From: Granulicella sp. L46
GTDB taxonomy: Bacteria > Acidobacteriota > Terriglobia > Terriglobales > Acidobacteriaceae
DNA length: 64,000 bases
NCBI RefSeq assembly: GCF_009765785.1
Contig: NZ_LMUT01000009.1
Span: 32,382-96,381 of the forward strand
Direction of reading: 5' to 3'
Made by a program: the position numbers and the translations under genes. Below the pieces are notes generated by a model. The model was given only the letters and a program-made list of their open reading frames with translations. It was not told the DNA's origin and did no database searches. Shown in pieces: positions 1 through 8,759 of the stretch; position 1 is the first letter of the stretch, and each line of letters starts with the position of its first letter.

Positions 1-34
1 CGTCCTCTCTATCCTCTACACCCTATCCCCTGCT
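1..34. repeat. Pyrimidine-rich interspersed repeat (family F)
   Basis: A CTCTATCC/CTCTACACC-type pyrimidine run ending in CCCTGC lies directly beyond the stop codon of the S9 peptidase. Related copies lie at about 18291-18320, 28104-28132, 32970-33004, and inside mnmG at 47612-47657 and 49387-49437. It is a repeat family by recurrence within this window. Its function is unknown. Confidence 0.6.
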
Positions 35-2461
35 TCACTGCGCCGCATAGTACGCCTTCACCAACTCGTCATAAGACTTCGGCACAAAGTCCATCGCCGG
101 TGTCCCTCCCGCCAGGTACCGCACAAAATAATCCCACTTACGCTTCATCACATACGGCGAAGCAGCCGCGTAGCCATGATGCACATTCGGGATCAGCAGC
201 ATGTCGAAATCCTTGTTCGCCTTGATCAGCGCATCGACCACCAGCAGCGTATTATTCGGTGGAACGTTATCATCCATCGTTCCGTGCGCCAGCATCAGGT
301 GCCCCTTCAGATTCTTCGCATACTCTTGGTTCGCCTGCACCGAATAGTTATCCGCTCCATCCGGCCCCAACACCTCGAGCCCAGCCCAGCGCTCATCCCA
401 GTCGTCCTCATACTCCCGCTGGTCATGATTGCCGCTCTCCGCCCATCCCACCTTGAAGAAATCCGGATAGTGAAACAGCGCCGACACCGTAGCATTGCCG
501 CCGCCCGAATGCCCCGTGATTCCCACGCGATCCAGATCAATCCACGGATACCGCGAACCCAGGTCCTTGATCCCCGACACCTGGTCCGCAATCGTGTCAT
601 CCCCCATATCCTGAGGCTTCGATGCATCCGTATCGTGGAAGCTCTTTGACCGATGCGGATTCCCCATCCCGTCAATGCACACCACCACGAACCCCAGATC
701 CGCCATCGATTGCAAATCCCCGCGCGAAGCCTCGAATCCCGTCCCAAGCAACGAGCACGCCCCGTCCTGCGGTCCCGGATACACGTAATCAATCACTGGA
801 TACTTCTTCGACGCATCGAAGTCCGTCGGCTTGAATACAAACCCATACACCTGCGTCTTCCCGTCGTGCGCCTTCAGAGCCACCCGCATCGGCGGCTTCC
901 ATCCCGCCGCCAGCAGCTGCGAGGCATCCTGCTTCGCCAGCGTCACCAGTACCGATCCCTTCTTCCCATCGCGCAGCACCGCAGTCCGCGGCGTATCAAC
1001 AGTCGAGTACACATCCACAAATGAACTTCCATCCGCCGCCGCCGTCACCTCATGCGTCGCATCCTCCGGCGTCAACAGCGTCTGATGCTTCCCATTCAGA
1101 TCCACGCGGAAATAATTCACGTAGTAAGGATCCTGCCCTTTCATCTTGCCCGTAGCCGTGAAATACAGCACGCGGTTCTTTTCATCGACAGCCTTCACCT
1201 CGGCCACCGGCCCATCCCCGTGCGTCACTTCATTTTTCAGCGCACCAGTCGTCAGGTCATACAGATAATACTGCGCCCAGTTGCTGCGCTCGCTCGCCCA
1301 CAAAAACTCATTCGAATCCCACAACACCTTCCAGTCGTTGTTCGCCTGCCAGCCGTAGTACGTGTCCACATGCTCGGTATAGACATCCCGCACCTCGCCC
1401 GTAGCCGTATCGGCCACCTTCACCCACTCATCCTTGTGGTCCCGCGACGTCGATACAAACGCCAGCCGCGCCCCATCTGGTGAAAACTCGACATCGCTCC
1501 ACTTCCCATCTCCGGCGCAGCTAACGTCATCGCACTCCATGCTGCGATGCTCCATAGGCGGTAGCTTCAGCCGCACCACCTTCCCCGTCGCCACGTCGAT
1601 CACCACCGGCTCAATCATCGTGACATCCTTATCCCCCACCAGCGGATACCGCCAGGCCTCAAGCTTCGGATGGCGATTCGTCACCGGCACCAAATACATG
1701 TACCCCGTCTTCCGTTGGTCCTGCTGAAACGTAGCAATCTTCTTCCCATCGTCCGACCACGTCAGGATCGCTCCATCCGAATGCTGCCATCCCGCATTAT
1801 CCGTCGCATACCCAAAGTCTTCGACGCCATCGGTCGTCAGCTGCCGCTCCTCACCCGTCGCTACTACCTTCACCCACAAATTGTTGTCGCGAATGAACGC
1901 CGCCACCTTCTTATCCGGCGAAAGATTCACATCGCCCGCATGCCGCCGCGCAATCACCTTTTTTGCCGCAGGCTTGGATCCCGGTTTCTCTGCAGTCGCC
2001 TCTTCACTAGGCGGCTTCGGCTCCTCCGTGCAAGCAGTCACAGTCGCATCGCAATCGAACACGCCCTCACTCGTCGTCACCGAGAACCCTCCGCCCGGCA
2101 TCTCCTTGTACTCGGTAACCCCCAGCTTCTCCGCCGTCGCCTTCGAATCTGCATTCGCCTTATTCAGCGCCGCCGCCAGCTTCCCGTTATCAAACGCCGG
2201 AGCAACCGTCCCCTTCTCCGCATCAGCAATCATGTACGCGGTCCCGCCCACACCAGGGTCGCGATAGAACACCCTCCCACTCGGCAGATAGCTAATCCCG
2301 CGAATCGTGTGGTGCACCAGCCCCGTCACGTTGTACGACATCCACCGCTCCGCCTGCGTATAGTCCTGCTTCGTATAAACCTTCTGCGCCGACCCCGGCA
2401 GCGTCCCCAATGCCACACCAGCTAACACAACCGCAGCAGCCAACGACGAACGATTCCACAT
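35..2461 (-). CDS. Secreted S9 family (dipeptidyl peptidase IV-like) serine peptidase
   Basis: This gene encodes a prolyl-oligopeptidase-clan peptidase of about 808 residues, expected to cleave dipeptides after proline or alanine in exported peptides. The start at 2461 is preferred over an upstream in-frame start at 2509 because it places a clean signal peptide (MWNRSSLAAAVVLAG... ending in SAQ) at the N-terminus. The first ~520 residues match the DPP IV N-terminal beta-propeller and the last ~250 the alpha/beta-hydrolase. The nucleophile lies in GHSGGG (Ser about 652), the acid in DDNVPP (Asp about 730) and the base in HHGY (His about 762), so the triad is complete. It is probably periplasmic or secreted. 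A residue 140-170 segment rich in Glu, Pro and Lys looks like a lineage-specific insert. Confidence 0.93.
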   Translation of the reverse strand: MWNRSSLAAAVVLAGVALGTLPGSAQKVYTKQDYTQAERWMSYNVTGLVHHTIRGISYLPSGRVFYRDPGVGGTAYMIADAEKGTVAPAFDNGKLAAALNKANADSKATAEKLGVTEYKEMPGGGFSVTTSEGVFDCDATVTACTEEPKPPSEEATAEKPGSKPAAKKVIARRHAGDVNLSPDKKVAAFIRDNNLWVKVVATGEERQLTTDGVEDFGYATDNAGWQHSDGAILTWSDDGKKIATFQQDQRKTGYMYLVPVTNRHPKLEAWRYPLVGDKDVTMIEPVVIDVATGKVVRLKLPPMEHRSMECDDVSCAGDGKWSDVEFSPDGARLAFVSTSRDHKDEWVKVADTATGEVRDVYTEHVDTYYGWQANNDWKVLWDSNEFLWASERSNWAQYYLYDLTTGALKNEVTHGDGPVAEVKAVDEKNRVLYFTATGKMKGQDPYYVNYFRVDLNGKHQTLLTPEDATHEVTAAADGSSFVDVYSTVDTPRTAVLRDGKKGSVLVTLAKQDASQLLAAGWKPPMRVALKAHDGKTQVYGFVFKPTDFDASKKYPVIDYVYPGPQDGACSLLGTGFEASRGDLQSMADLGFVVVCIDGMGNPHRSKSFHDTDASKPQDMGDDTIADQVSGIKDLGSRYPWIDLDRVGITGHSGGGNATVSALFHYPDFFKVGWAESGNHDQREYEDDWDERWAGLEVLGPDGADNYSVQANQEYAKNLKGHLMLAHGTMDDNVPPNNTLLVVDALIKANKDFDMLLIPNVHHGYAAASPYVMKRKWDYFVRYLAGGTPAMDFVPKSYDELVKAYYAAQ

Positions 2462-2557
2462 AGCGAACGAGATCCGATCCAAAGAATTTTTGGGTAAACA
2501 GCAGTTCAATCAGCCTAGCCCAAAACCCCACCCCAACGCGAACCCGCCCATGCCATA

Positions 2558-3808
2558 TCAGTGATTGGAAACCTGGTCGTCGTCACTGAGCGTCCCTAGA
2601 AACGCGATAACGTCGTCGATTTCATCATCATTCCAGACCGGTCGTTTGTTCTTACCACCAGAGAAGGGCGGTGTGATCTTGTCGACATTCGAACGCAACG
2701 CAACCGGCAGATCATTAAACGCATTCCCGTCTCCATTGTGGCTACGCGGATACCATTCGCCCGGATTCGTATCCCGCTCCACATAGAAACGAAGAGCCTC
2801 CTTAAGCGTGTGAAATCGCCCGTTGTGAAAGAAAACCTGCCGTGTTGCAACGTTACGCAGCGTGGGAGTCTTGAACATCCCGCAGTAGCTTGAATCGCGT
2901 TGGTTCGTTCGAATCGGGCCGCAGAGACCCATGTCATAGAACTTGCTGTCGCGGTTGGCTGGAATCGTCCCATTGCGAGGAACTCCGATCGCCTCAAACT
3001 GAAAATCAGTGAAAAGTGGATGCGACCCATCCGCACCTGGCGCAGAGAGATGGCAGGAAGCGCAGTTGCCGCGGGCGCCATCATTAAACAGAGCAAGGCC
3101 GCGCTGCTCCTGGGCTGTCAGCGCCGCCTTCCCATCCAGATAGCGATCGTATTTGCTGGAATAAGGATGAAAGCTGGGATCTTCGAGCTCAAACCGTTCC
3201 AGCGCGAGCAGCGCAAACGCAAACGCCTTGTCCGTGCTCGCGAAGCTATCCTGCCCAAAGGCCTCGCGGAATAACTCTGCGTACGGCCCTTCTTCAATCC
3301 TCCGCACTACCAGTTCTTTACTCGACGCCATCTCCGACGCCGCCAGCAAGGGAAACGCAGCCTGCTCATGCAATGTATCGAAACGTCCATCCCAAGCGAA
3401 GCCTCCAGCCGGGACGTCGTCTTTTTCCGCGATCCGTTCCGCCAGGCTTGTCGGCCGTGGATGCGCCCAAATCGGCGTCCGCGCCAGCGTATAACGCAAA
3501 GAGGGCACCGCACGCAGACCAACCATATGAAGCGAGCGCCCTCCCAGCTGCACGGACAGCGCATTGGGAGGCCCATAGGCATGGGCCGCGCTATGACAGC
3601 TCCCGCAACTCAGCTTCCCCGAGGACGAAAGCCTCGCATCGAAGAAAATCTCTCGCCCCACAAGAGCCCGCCCTGATAACCGCGGAAGCGCACCATGGTT
3701 AGGAGAGGAGCCGTGAGCGCTGGAAGCCGCATGACCCGCATGGCCGCATACACCGCCGCACAGCACGGCAATCATGAAAACGATGAGGGATAATTTGATG
3801 GACTGCAT
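2558..3808 (-). CDS. Di-haem cytochrome c peroxidase / MauG family protein
   Basis: The 416-residue product has an N-terminal signal segment and two haem c attachment motifs, CGSCH at residues 68-72 and CASCH at 249-253, the layout of bacterial di-haem cytochrome c peroxidases and MauG-like proteins. It should act in the periplasm, either reducing peroxide with electrons from a small cytochrome or oxidising a protein or organic substrate; the sequence alone does not separate these. The segment between residues 20 and 40 is rich in His, Ser and Gly. It lies 66 bp downstream of the phosphoesterase gene on the same strand, so co-transcription is plausible. Codon choice is less C-ending than in the flanking housekeeping genes. 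Confidence 0.9.
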   Translation of the reverse strand: MQSIKLSLIVFMIAVLCGGVCGHAGHAASSAHGSSPNHGALPRLSGRALVGREIFFDARLSSSGKLSCGSCHSAAHAYGPPNALSVQLGGRSLHMVGLRAVPSLRYTLARTPIWAHPRPTSLAERIAEKDDVPAGGFAWDGRFDTLHEQAAFPLLAASEMASSKELVVRRIEEGPYAELFREAFGQDSFASTDKAFAFALLALERFELEDPSFHPYSSKYDRYLDGKAALTAQEQRGLALFNDGARGNCASCHLSAPGADGSHPLFTDFQFEAIGVPRNGTIPANRDSKFYDMGLCGPIRTNQRDSSYCGMFKTPTLRNVATRQVFFHNGRFHTLKEALRFYVERDTNPGEWYPRSHNGDGNAFNDLPVALRSNVDKITPPFSGGKNKRPVWNDDEIDDVIAFLGTLSDDDQVSNH

Positions 3809-3874
3809 GCAAGGTTTCTGAGCAAGATGGCCTCCATCGACGCGATGAAGGCCATCCTCGCTTTAGGTAGCGCT

Positions 3875-5122
3875 CTACGGAACATTCGTGAAGACGTCAG
3901 TCCCGAGAGGAACCAGCCCACTCGCCTGCGCGTTTCCAAGCAGAGGCAGGTTAAAGATGTTCTCCACCGTTTTCAGCATGGAATAGTGGTTGTACGGCAC
4001 CTTGGATACAGTCCCCGGTTTGATAAACGGCGACAACAGGATAGCGCCGGTCTGGTCTCCACCGTAGTTGCCGTACACCAGGTTGTAACCTCCGGCAGAC
4101 TGAGTCTGTGGATAGGGAGCGAGATTCGGACCGAGTGTCTCGCCACAGCAGAAGTCTCCCGGAAACGTGATCGTGACCGTACTGCCGCTCACCGTGGTGA
4201 CATAGTTACTCTCGTCAAAATTGATGATCAGCAACCCGTCCGCCTGGTAGGCCGGCGATGCCATAATGATCGGAATCCATTTGGTCAGAAACGCATTCAT
4301 GCTGGTATAACCGCCAGCCGCTCCATTGGCGCAGGGAGCGTCGTGCCCGTCATCACACAGGTTCGGCGTGATGAATGTGAGATTCGCCGTCGTGGACACC
4401 GACTTCAGATCGTTGGCCAGATTCTGTTCCATATTTACGACGTGCGTCCCGCAATCCGACGAATCGATAATGGAGTGGAAGTACATGAACGGATTGTGGC
4501 GCGTTGCATACATGTCACCAAGCGGAACTGCCGTGCTTGGCGCCTCTGCAACCTGTGTGAGGTCTTGTGTGTTCAACGTGGGATGCCCGCAGGTCGCGCT
4601 CTCGCGAGCAGGATCATTCCCCATATCGCCCATGTAGCCTTTCCACGTCAGGTTCGCCGCCTTCATCTGGTCGGCAAGCGTGAGAACGCTCGCCGGATAA
4701 ACACAGCCACTGCCCAGGACTTGGCCATCTGCCGCCGGGGTACTGCTCGTCGCCGTGAAATCAGCATACGTTTGGCAATCGGAGATCGTCTGGGGCGTGC
4801 CGGCCTGCCCGCTGATCATCGAGACGTAGTTGTCGAGACTCACATGGCCGGTGCCATAGTACCCGCTGAGCTGCGCTCCCTCGCTTGCTAGCGTCTGGGT
4901 GAGATACGGCACCGGCGACGTGGATCCGAAGGTCGTAGAAAAGCTCTTGTTTTCGAGCACAATCATAAAGACGTGCTTTACGACCCCTGTGACCGGCGAA
5001 GGCTCCACCACCGGCGCAGCAGGGCTGACACTGGAACACGCAGTAAGGCCATTGACAAGCATCAAGGCAATCCCTGCACAAACCGACAAATACGGCTTAT
5101 TGGCCATCAATCGTTCAGACAT
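3875..5122 (-). CDS. Phosphoesterase-family lipoprotein (phospholipase C / acid phosphatase-like)
   Basis: The 415-residue protein begins with a lipoprotein-type signal ending in a Leu-Thr-Ala-Cys lipobox (Cys about residue 29) followed by a Ser/Pro linker. The first conserved block, MIVLENKSF, together with GHVSLDNY, HNPFMYF, NFDES and YNHYSMLKTVENIF, matches the metal-dependent phosphoesterase family PF04185 that includes phospholipase C and AcpA acid phosphatases. It should hydrolyse phosphomonoesters or phospholipid head groups outside the cytoplasm. A GGAG five bases before the ATG supports this start. It heads a probable two-gene transcript with the downstream peroxidase. The substrate cannot be told from sequence. 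Confidence 0.88.
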   Translation of the reverse strand: MSERLMANKPYLSVCAGIALMLVNGLTACSSVSPAAPVVEPSPVTGVVKHVFMIVLENKSFSTTFGSTSPVPYLTQTLASEGAQLSGYYGTGHVSLDNYVSMISGQAGTPQTISDCQTYADFTATSSTPAADGQVLGSGCVYPASVLTLADQMKAANLTWKGYMGDMGNDPARESATCGHPTLNTQDLTQVAEAPSTAVPLGDMYATRHNPFMYFHSIIDSSDCGTHVVNMEQNLANDLKSVSTTANLTFITPNLCDDGHDAPCANGAAGGYTSMNAFLTKWIPIIMASPAYQADGLLIINFDESNYVTTVSGSTVTITFPGDFCCGETLGPNLAPYPQTQSAGGYNLVYGNYGGDQTGAILLSPFIKPGTVSKVPYNHYSMLKTVENIFNLPLLGNAQASGLVPLGTDVFTNVP

Positions 5123-5427
5123 TAAATCTCCTCAACCCCGTCGTTTCAACCAATGGGGTCGCGCGCTATAGAGCGAACACATGCATCGTGAGTGTTCTGA
5201 TAAACGGAAAATAACAGCGCTGTTGCGGAGCTGGTGTGAACAACCACTCAGAGGGGTCTGATTTTTACGCGAATTTCATGGGCCAACGTAATCCAGACAC
5301 TGCCTTTCCCGCGAGAGCGTTCCGAAGCTCCCACCATCAGCATTGCCAATTCGCACCCATCCTTAAATCAAACGCGCGCTCAACGATCTCTCGTCAAGCG
5401 CGCGCCTCACTGGCCTGTCGCCAAACC
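5123..5427. other. Intergenic region between phosphoesterase gene and icd
   Basis: No convincing gene is seen. It holds the promoter side of the minus-strand phosphoesterase gene and, nearer icd, the hairpin described at 5373-5404. Short open frames here look random. Confidence 0.6.
5373..5404 (-). terminator. Hairpin downstream of icd
   Basis: Eight-base perfect arms (CGCGCGCT at 5373-5380 and AGCGCGCG at 5397-5404) enclose a 16-base loop 24 bp after the icd stop. Read on the minus strand the hairpin is followed by GTTTGATTT, a weak T-rich tail. This fits an intrinsic or partly Rho-assisted terminator. Confidence 0.5.
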
Positions 5428-6843
5428 CTACATATTCTCAATCATCCGAGTAGCAAACTCACTCGTCTTCGCCTTCGTCGCACCCTGCATCTGTCGCTCA
5501 AAGTCGTACGTCACATACTTCTGCGCAATCGTCTTCTCCATCGACGACTCAATCAGGCGCGCCGCTTCCTTCCATCCAATGAAGTCAAACAGCATCACGC
5601 CCGACAAAATTACCGACCCCGGATTAATCACGTCCAGGTCCGCATACTTCGGAGCCGTTCCGTGCGTGGCCTCGAACACCGCATACCCGTCGCCAACGTT
5701 CGCGCCCGGCGCAATGCCCAGCCCACCCACCTGCGCTGCTGCTGCATCCGAGATGTAGTCGCCGTTCAGATTCGTCGTCGCCAGCACGCTGTAATCGGCC
5801 GGACGAATAATAATCTGCTGGAAGATCGAATCCGCAATGCGATCGTTCACCAGCAGCTTCTTCTTCCATTGACCATTGCCATGCGTCGCTCCAATGCTCG
5901 CAACCGTGTCCTTCACTTCCTTCACCACCGCGTCCTGAAACTCCTTCGCCGCAAAATCCAGCCCCGGCTCAATCATCGCCGCATTCTGCTCGGCCGTCAG
6001 GTTCGGATTCGCTTCCAGGTTCCCCAGGATCCAGCTCTCGCGCTCGGTAACCGTTTGATCGCGGAACTCCTGCACCGCAACCTCATAGCCCCACTCGCGG
6101 AACGCGCCCTCAGTAAACTTCTGGATGTTGCCCTTGTGCACCAGCGTCACCGTCTTGCGCCCTTCCTTCAGCGCAAACTTGATCGCCGCACGCACCAGCC
6201 GCTTCGATCCCGTAATCGAGATCGGCTTGATGCCCACACCCGAATCCAAACGAATCTTCTTCTTGCCGCCCTTCAACATGTCATCGTTGATGAACGAGAT
6301 CACCTTCGCCGCCTCAGGAGTACCCTCCTGAAACTCGATCCCTGCATAAATATCTTCGGTGTTCTCGCGGAATATCACGATGTCCACCAACTCCGGCCGC
6401 TTCACCGGGCTCGGTACGCCGGCATAATACTTCACCGGCCGAATGCACTGGTACAAATCCATCAACTGCCGCAACGCCACATTCAGCGAACGAATGCCTC
6501 CGCCCACCGGAGTCGTCAGCGGTCCCTTGATCGACACGCGGAAATCCACCGTAGCTTTCACCGTATCGTCCGGCAGCCAGCTCTTGGTCTGCGAAAATGC
6601 CTTCTCGCCCGCCAGCACTTCGTACCATTTCACCGATCGCTTGCCGCCATACGCCTTCTCCACCGCAGCATCGAATACCCGCACCGACGCCTTCCAGATG
6701 TCGCGGCCGGTTCCATCGCCTTCGATGAACGGAATGATCGGATGGTCAGGCACCGTAAACGTGCCGTTGCTGTATTGAATCGCTTCGCCGTCCTGCGGCA
6801 CCGGAATGTTGTTATAGCTCGCTTGCGCGTTAACCGTCGGCAT
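5428..6843 (-). CDS. icd: NADP-dependent isocitrate dehydrogenase
   Basis: The 471-residue enzyme oxidatively decarboxylates isocitrate to 2-oxoglutarate in the TCA cycle. It shows the Icd substrate-binding block [18 protein letters not shown], the [11 protein letters not shown] block and the NPGSVILSG region near the C-terminus, all close to the E. coli-type homodimeric enzyme. The upstream extension of the open frame to 6939 is Arg-rich and atypical, so the ATG at 6843 (MPTVNAQ) with a GGAG about 10 bases before it is chosen. It is a single-gene unit divergent from the GH30 gene, with a hairpin just past its stop. Confidence 0.96.
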   Translation of the reverse strand: MPTVNAQASYNNIPVPQDGEAIQYSNGTFTVPDHPIIPFIEGDGTGRDIWKASVRVFDAAVEKAYGGKRSVKWYEVLAGEKAFSQTKSWLPDDTVKATVDFRVSIKGPLTTPVGGGIRSLNVALRQLMDLYQCIRPVKYYAGVPSPVKRPELVDIVIFRENTEDIYAGIEFQEGTPEAAKVISFINDDMLKGGKKKIRLDSGVGIKPISITGSKRLVRAAIKFALKEGRKTVTLVHKGNIQKFTEGAFREWGYEVAVQEFRDQTVTERESWILGNLEANPNLTAEQNAAMIEPGLDFAAKEFQDAVVKEVKDTVASIGATHGNGQWKKKLLVNDRIADSIFQQIIIRPADYSVLATTNLNGDYISDAAAAQVGGLGIAPGANVGDGYAVFEATHGTAPKYADLDVINPGSVILSGVMLFDFIGWKEAARLIESSMEKTIAQKYVTYDFERQMQGATKAKTSEFATRMIENM

Positions 6844-7178
6844 ATCTATAAAGCTCCAAAAAGATCGGAATCTGTGGCTCGCAGCTCGACGTCCCTTTCG
6901 GCGCGTACGCACATCCGCCCACGATCCTACTCTCCGCATATATCACTTATCGAACTGCTTGTTCGGTAAACGTGCGGCGCGGCAGACGCTCTAGCAGAGC
7001 CCTCTCCTACGATTCTACCTTCCGCCCCAACCCGAGATTTCGCGCCCCAATTCTGCCGTTTCTCACCCGAACCCTGCCGCTCCGCTTGCTTCTCAGACAA
7101 ACGTTTGTCTAGAATGAGGCCGCCTCGGATTACGATCTTCCCCCGCATCCGACCCTCCAACCCGATCCAGGAGCCCCT
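6844..7178. other. Divergent intergenic region icd / GH30
   Basis: This 335-bp region carries the promoters of two divergent genes. Apart from the perfect palindrome at 7095-7110 no further element was recognised. Confidence 0.5.
7095..7110. promoter_or_regulatory. LacI-family-type operator upstream of GH30 gene
   Basis: AGACAAACGTTTGTCT is a perfect 16-bp palindrome with a central CG, the usual architecture of LacI/GalR-family operators. Its centre lies about 76 bp before the GH30 start codon. No LacI-type gene lies in the window, so the regulator would be encoded elsewhere. Confidence 0.5.
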
Positions 7179-8579
7179 ATGAAACTCGCCGCCGCCCTCC
7201 TCACGCTCACCTTCGCCACCGCCGCAACCGCACAAACTCCCGCCTCCTCCAGCGTCTCCCTCTACCTCACCAGCCCCGATCGCTCCGCGCTCCTCGCGCT
7301 CCAACCACCCATCGCCTTCACCCCCGCCGCCACCGCCTCATCCCAGACCATCACCGTCAACCCAGCGAAGACCTACCAGACCATCGACGGCTTCGGCTTC
7401 GCGCTCACCGGCGGCAGCGCCCAACTCCTCATACACATGGACCCCGCCAGGCGCGCAGCCCTCCTCCAGGAGCTCTCCACCCGTACTGGCGACGGCATCG
7501 GCGTAAGCTACCTCCGCCTCACCGTCGGCTCCTCAGACATGAACGACCACGTCTACTCCTACGACGACCTCGCCCCCGATCAGACCGACCCCGACATGTC
7601 CCACTTCTCGCTCGACCCCGACAAAGCCGACGTCATCCCCATCATGAAGCAGATCCTCGCCATCGACCCTAAGATCAAAATCCTCGCCTCGCCCTGGTCC
7701 GCTCCTCTCTGGATGAAGACCAACAGCGCCGCCCAGGGTGGCGTCCTTCTACCTAAATACTTCCCCGCCTACGCCACCTACCTCACGAAATATGTCCAGG
7801 GCATGAAGGCTGAAGGCATCCCAATCGACACCATCACCATCCAGAACGAGCCGCTCAACGAAAAGAACACGCCGAGCATGCTTATGCTCCCGCCCGAGCA
7901 AGCCGTCTTCATCAAGGAAAACCTCGGCCCCGCCTTCCGCAAGGCCGGCATCAAGACCGGCATCGTCCTCTACGACCACAACCTCGATCACCCGCTCTAC
8001 CCGCTCTCCATCCTGCAAGACCCTGCCGCAGCGCGCTACATCGATGGCTCCGGCTTCCACCTCTACGGCGGCACGGTCGACGCGATGACCGACGTCCACA
8101 ACGCCTTCCCCACCAAAAACATCTACTTCACCGAGCAGTCCATCACGCAGCGCGATAACAATCCACTCATGCCTATCAGCAAGCCAGTCGCCCGCGTCAT
8201 GATCGGGGTCAGCCGCAATTGGAGCAAGAACGTCCTTCTCTGGAACCTCGCCGCCGATCCCAACAACGGCCCACACACCAGCAACGGCGGCTGCTCCGGC
8301 TGCTCCGGCGCCCTCACCATCGACGGCGACAACGTACGCCGTAACATCGCCTTTTACACCGTCGCGCAAGTCTCTAAATTCGTCCCACCCGGCTCCATCC
8401 GCATCGACTCCAACGACCTCGACACTCTCCCCAACGTAGCCTTCCGCACCCCCGACGGCAAAAAAGTCCTCGTAGTCTCCAACATCACCGACACCCCCCA
8501 AACCTTCGACGTCCACACCGGCGCCAAAACGTTCACCTCCACCCTCCCCGCCGGCAACGTAGGCACGTACGTCTGGTAA
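7179..8579 (+). CDS. Secreted GH30 family glycoside hydrolase
   Basis: The 466-residue product has a signal peptide (MKLAAALLTLTFATAATAQ). It has the clan GH-A features of family 30: IDGFGFALTGGSAQLL near the start of the barrel, the acid/base in TIQNEP (Glu about 224) and the nucleophile in YFTEQS (Glu about 319), then a C-terminal beta-sandwich. GH30 members act on glucosylceramide-like beta-glucosides, beta-1,6-glucans or xylans; the specificity here is not resolved. An AGGAG lies before the ATG. The palindrome at 7095-7110 suggests sugar-responsive repression. Confidence 0.93.
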   Translation: MKLAAALLTLTFATAATAQTPASSSVSLYLTSPDRSALLALQPPIAFTPAATASSQTITVNPAKTYQTIDGFGFALTGGSAQLLIHMDPARRAALLQELSTRTGDGIGVSYLRLTVGSSDMNDHVYSYDDLAPDQTDPDMSHFSLDPDKADVIPIMKQILAIDPKIKILASPWSAPLWMKTNSAAQGGVLLPKYFPAYATYLTKYVQGMKAEGIPIDTITIQNEPLNEKNTPSMLMLPPEQAVFIKENLGPAFRKAGIKTGIVLYDHNLDHPLYPLSILQDPAAARYIDGSGFHLYGGTVDAMTDVHNAFPTKNIYFTEQSITQRDNNPLMPISKPVARVMIGVSRNWSKNVLLWNLAADPNNGPHTSNGGCSGCSGALTIDGDNVRRNIAFYTVAQVSKFVPPGSIRIDSNDLDTLPNVAFRTPDGKKVLVVSNITDTPQTFDVHTGAKTFTSTLPAGNVGTYVW

Positions 8580-8599
8580 TCCACCGCGGCTTTGCGCAA

Positions 8600-8677
8600 G
8601 GGCCAACGGCCCGACCCATCACAGCCTGGGCCGAAGGCCCAGGTAACCACCCACCACAATCCCGAGGGCTGTAGGCC
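8600..8677. repeat. Cluster of short GGGC...GCCC palindromes (family D)
   Basis: Three short palindromes follow the GH30 stop: a GGGCC/GGCCC pair at 8600-8612, CCTGGGCCGAAGGCCCAGG at 8625-8643 and GGGCTGTAGGCCC at 8665-8677. They belong with the GGGCTTTAGCCC elements found at 10164-10221, 22735-22794, 47087-47140, 48707-48762 and 58962-59020. One or more may also stop GH30 transcription. Confidence 0.6.
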
Positions 8678-8724
8678 CGACCCAACACCCGCCGCCCAAG
8701 CCCATCTGCTAATCGCCCACGCCC

Positions 8725-8759
8725 CCATAGCCCAGTCATCTAAAATGGCTGGGCTATGG
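8725..8759 (+). promoter_or_regulatory. Hairpin enclosing the gcdH start codon
   Basis: Eleven-base perfect arms (CCATAGCCCAG at 8725-8735 and CTGGGCTATGG at 8749-8759) flank a 13-base loop. The ATG used by gcdH (8756-8758) lies within the right arm and no Shine-Dalgarno sequence is seen before it. In mRNA this would sequester the start codon. Confidence 0.5.
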
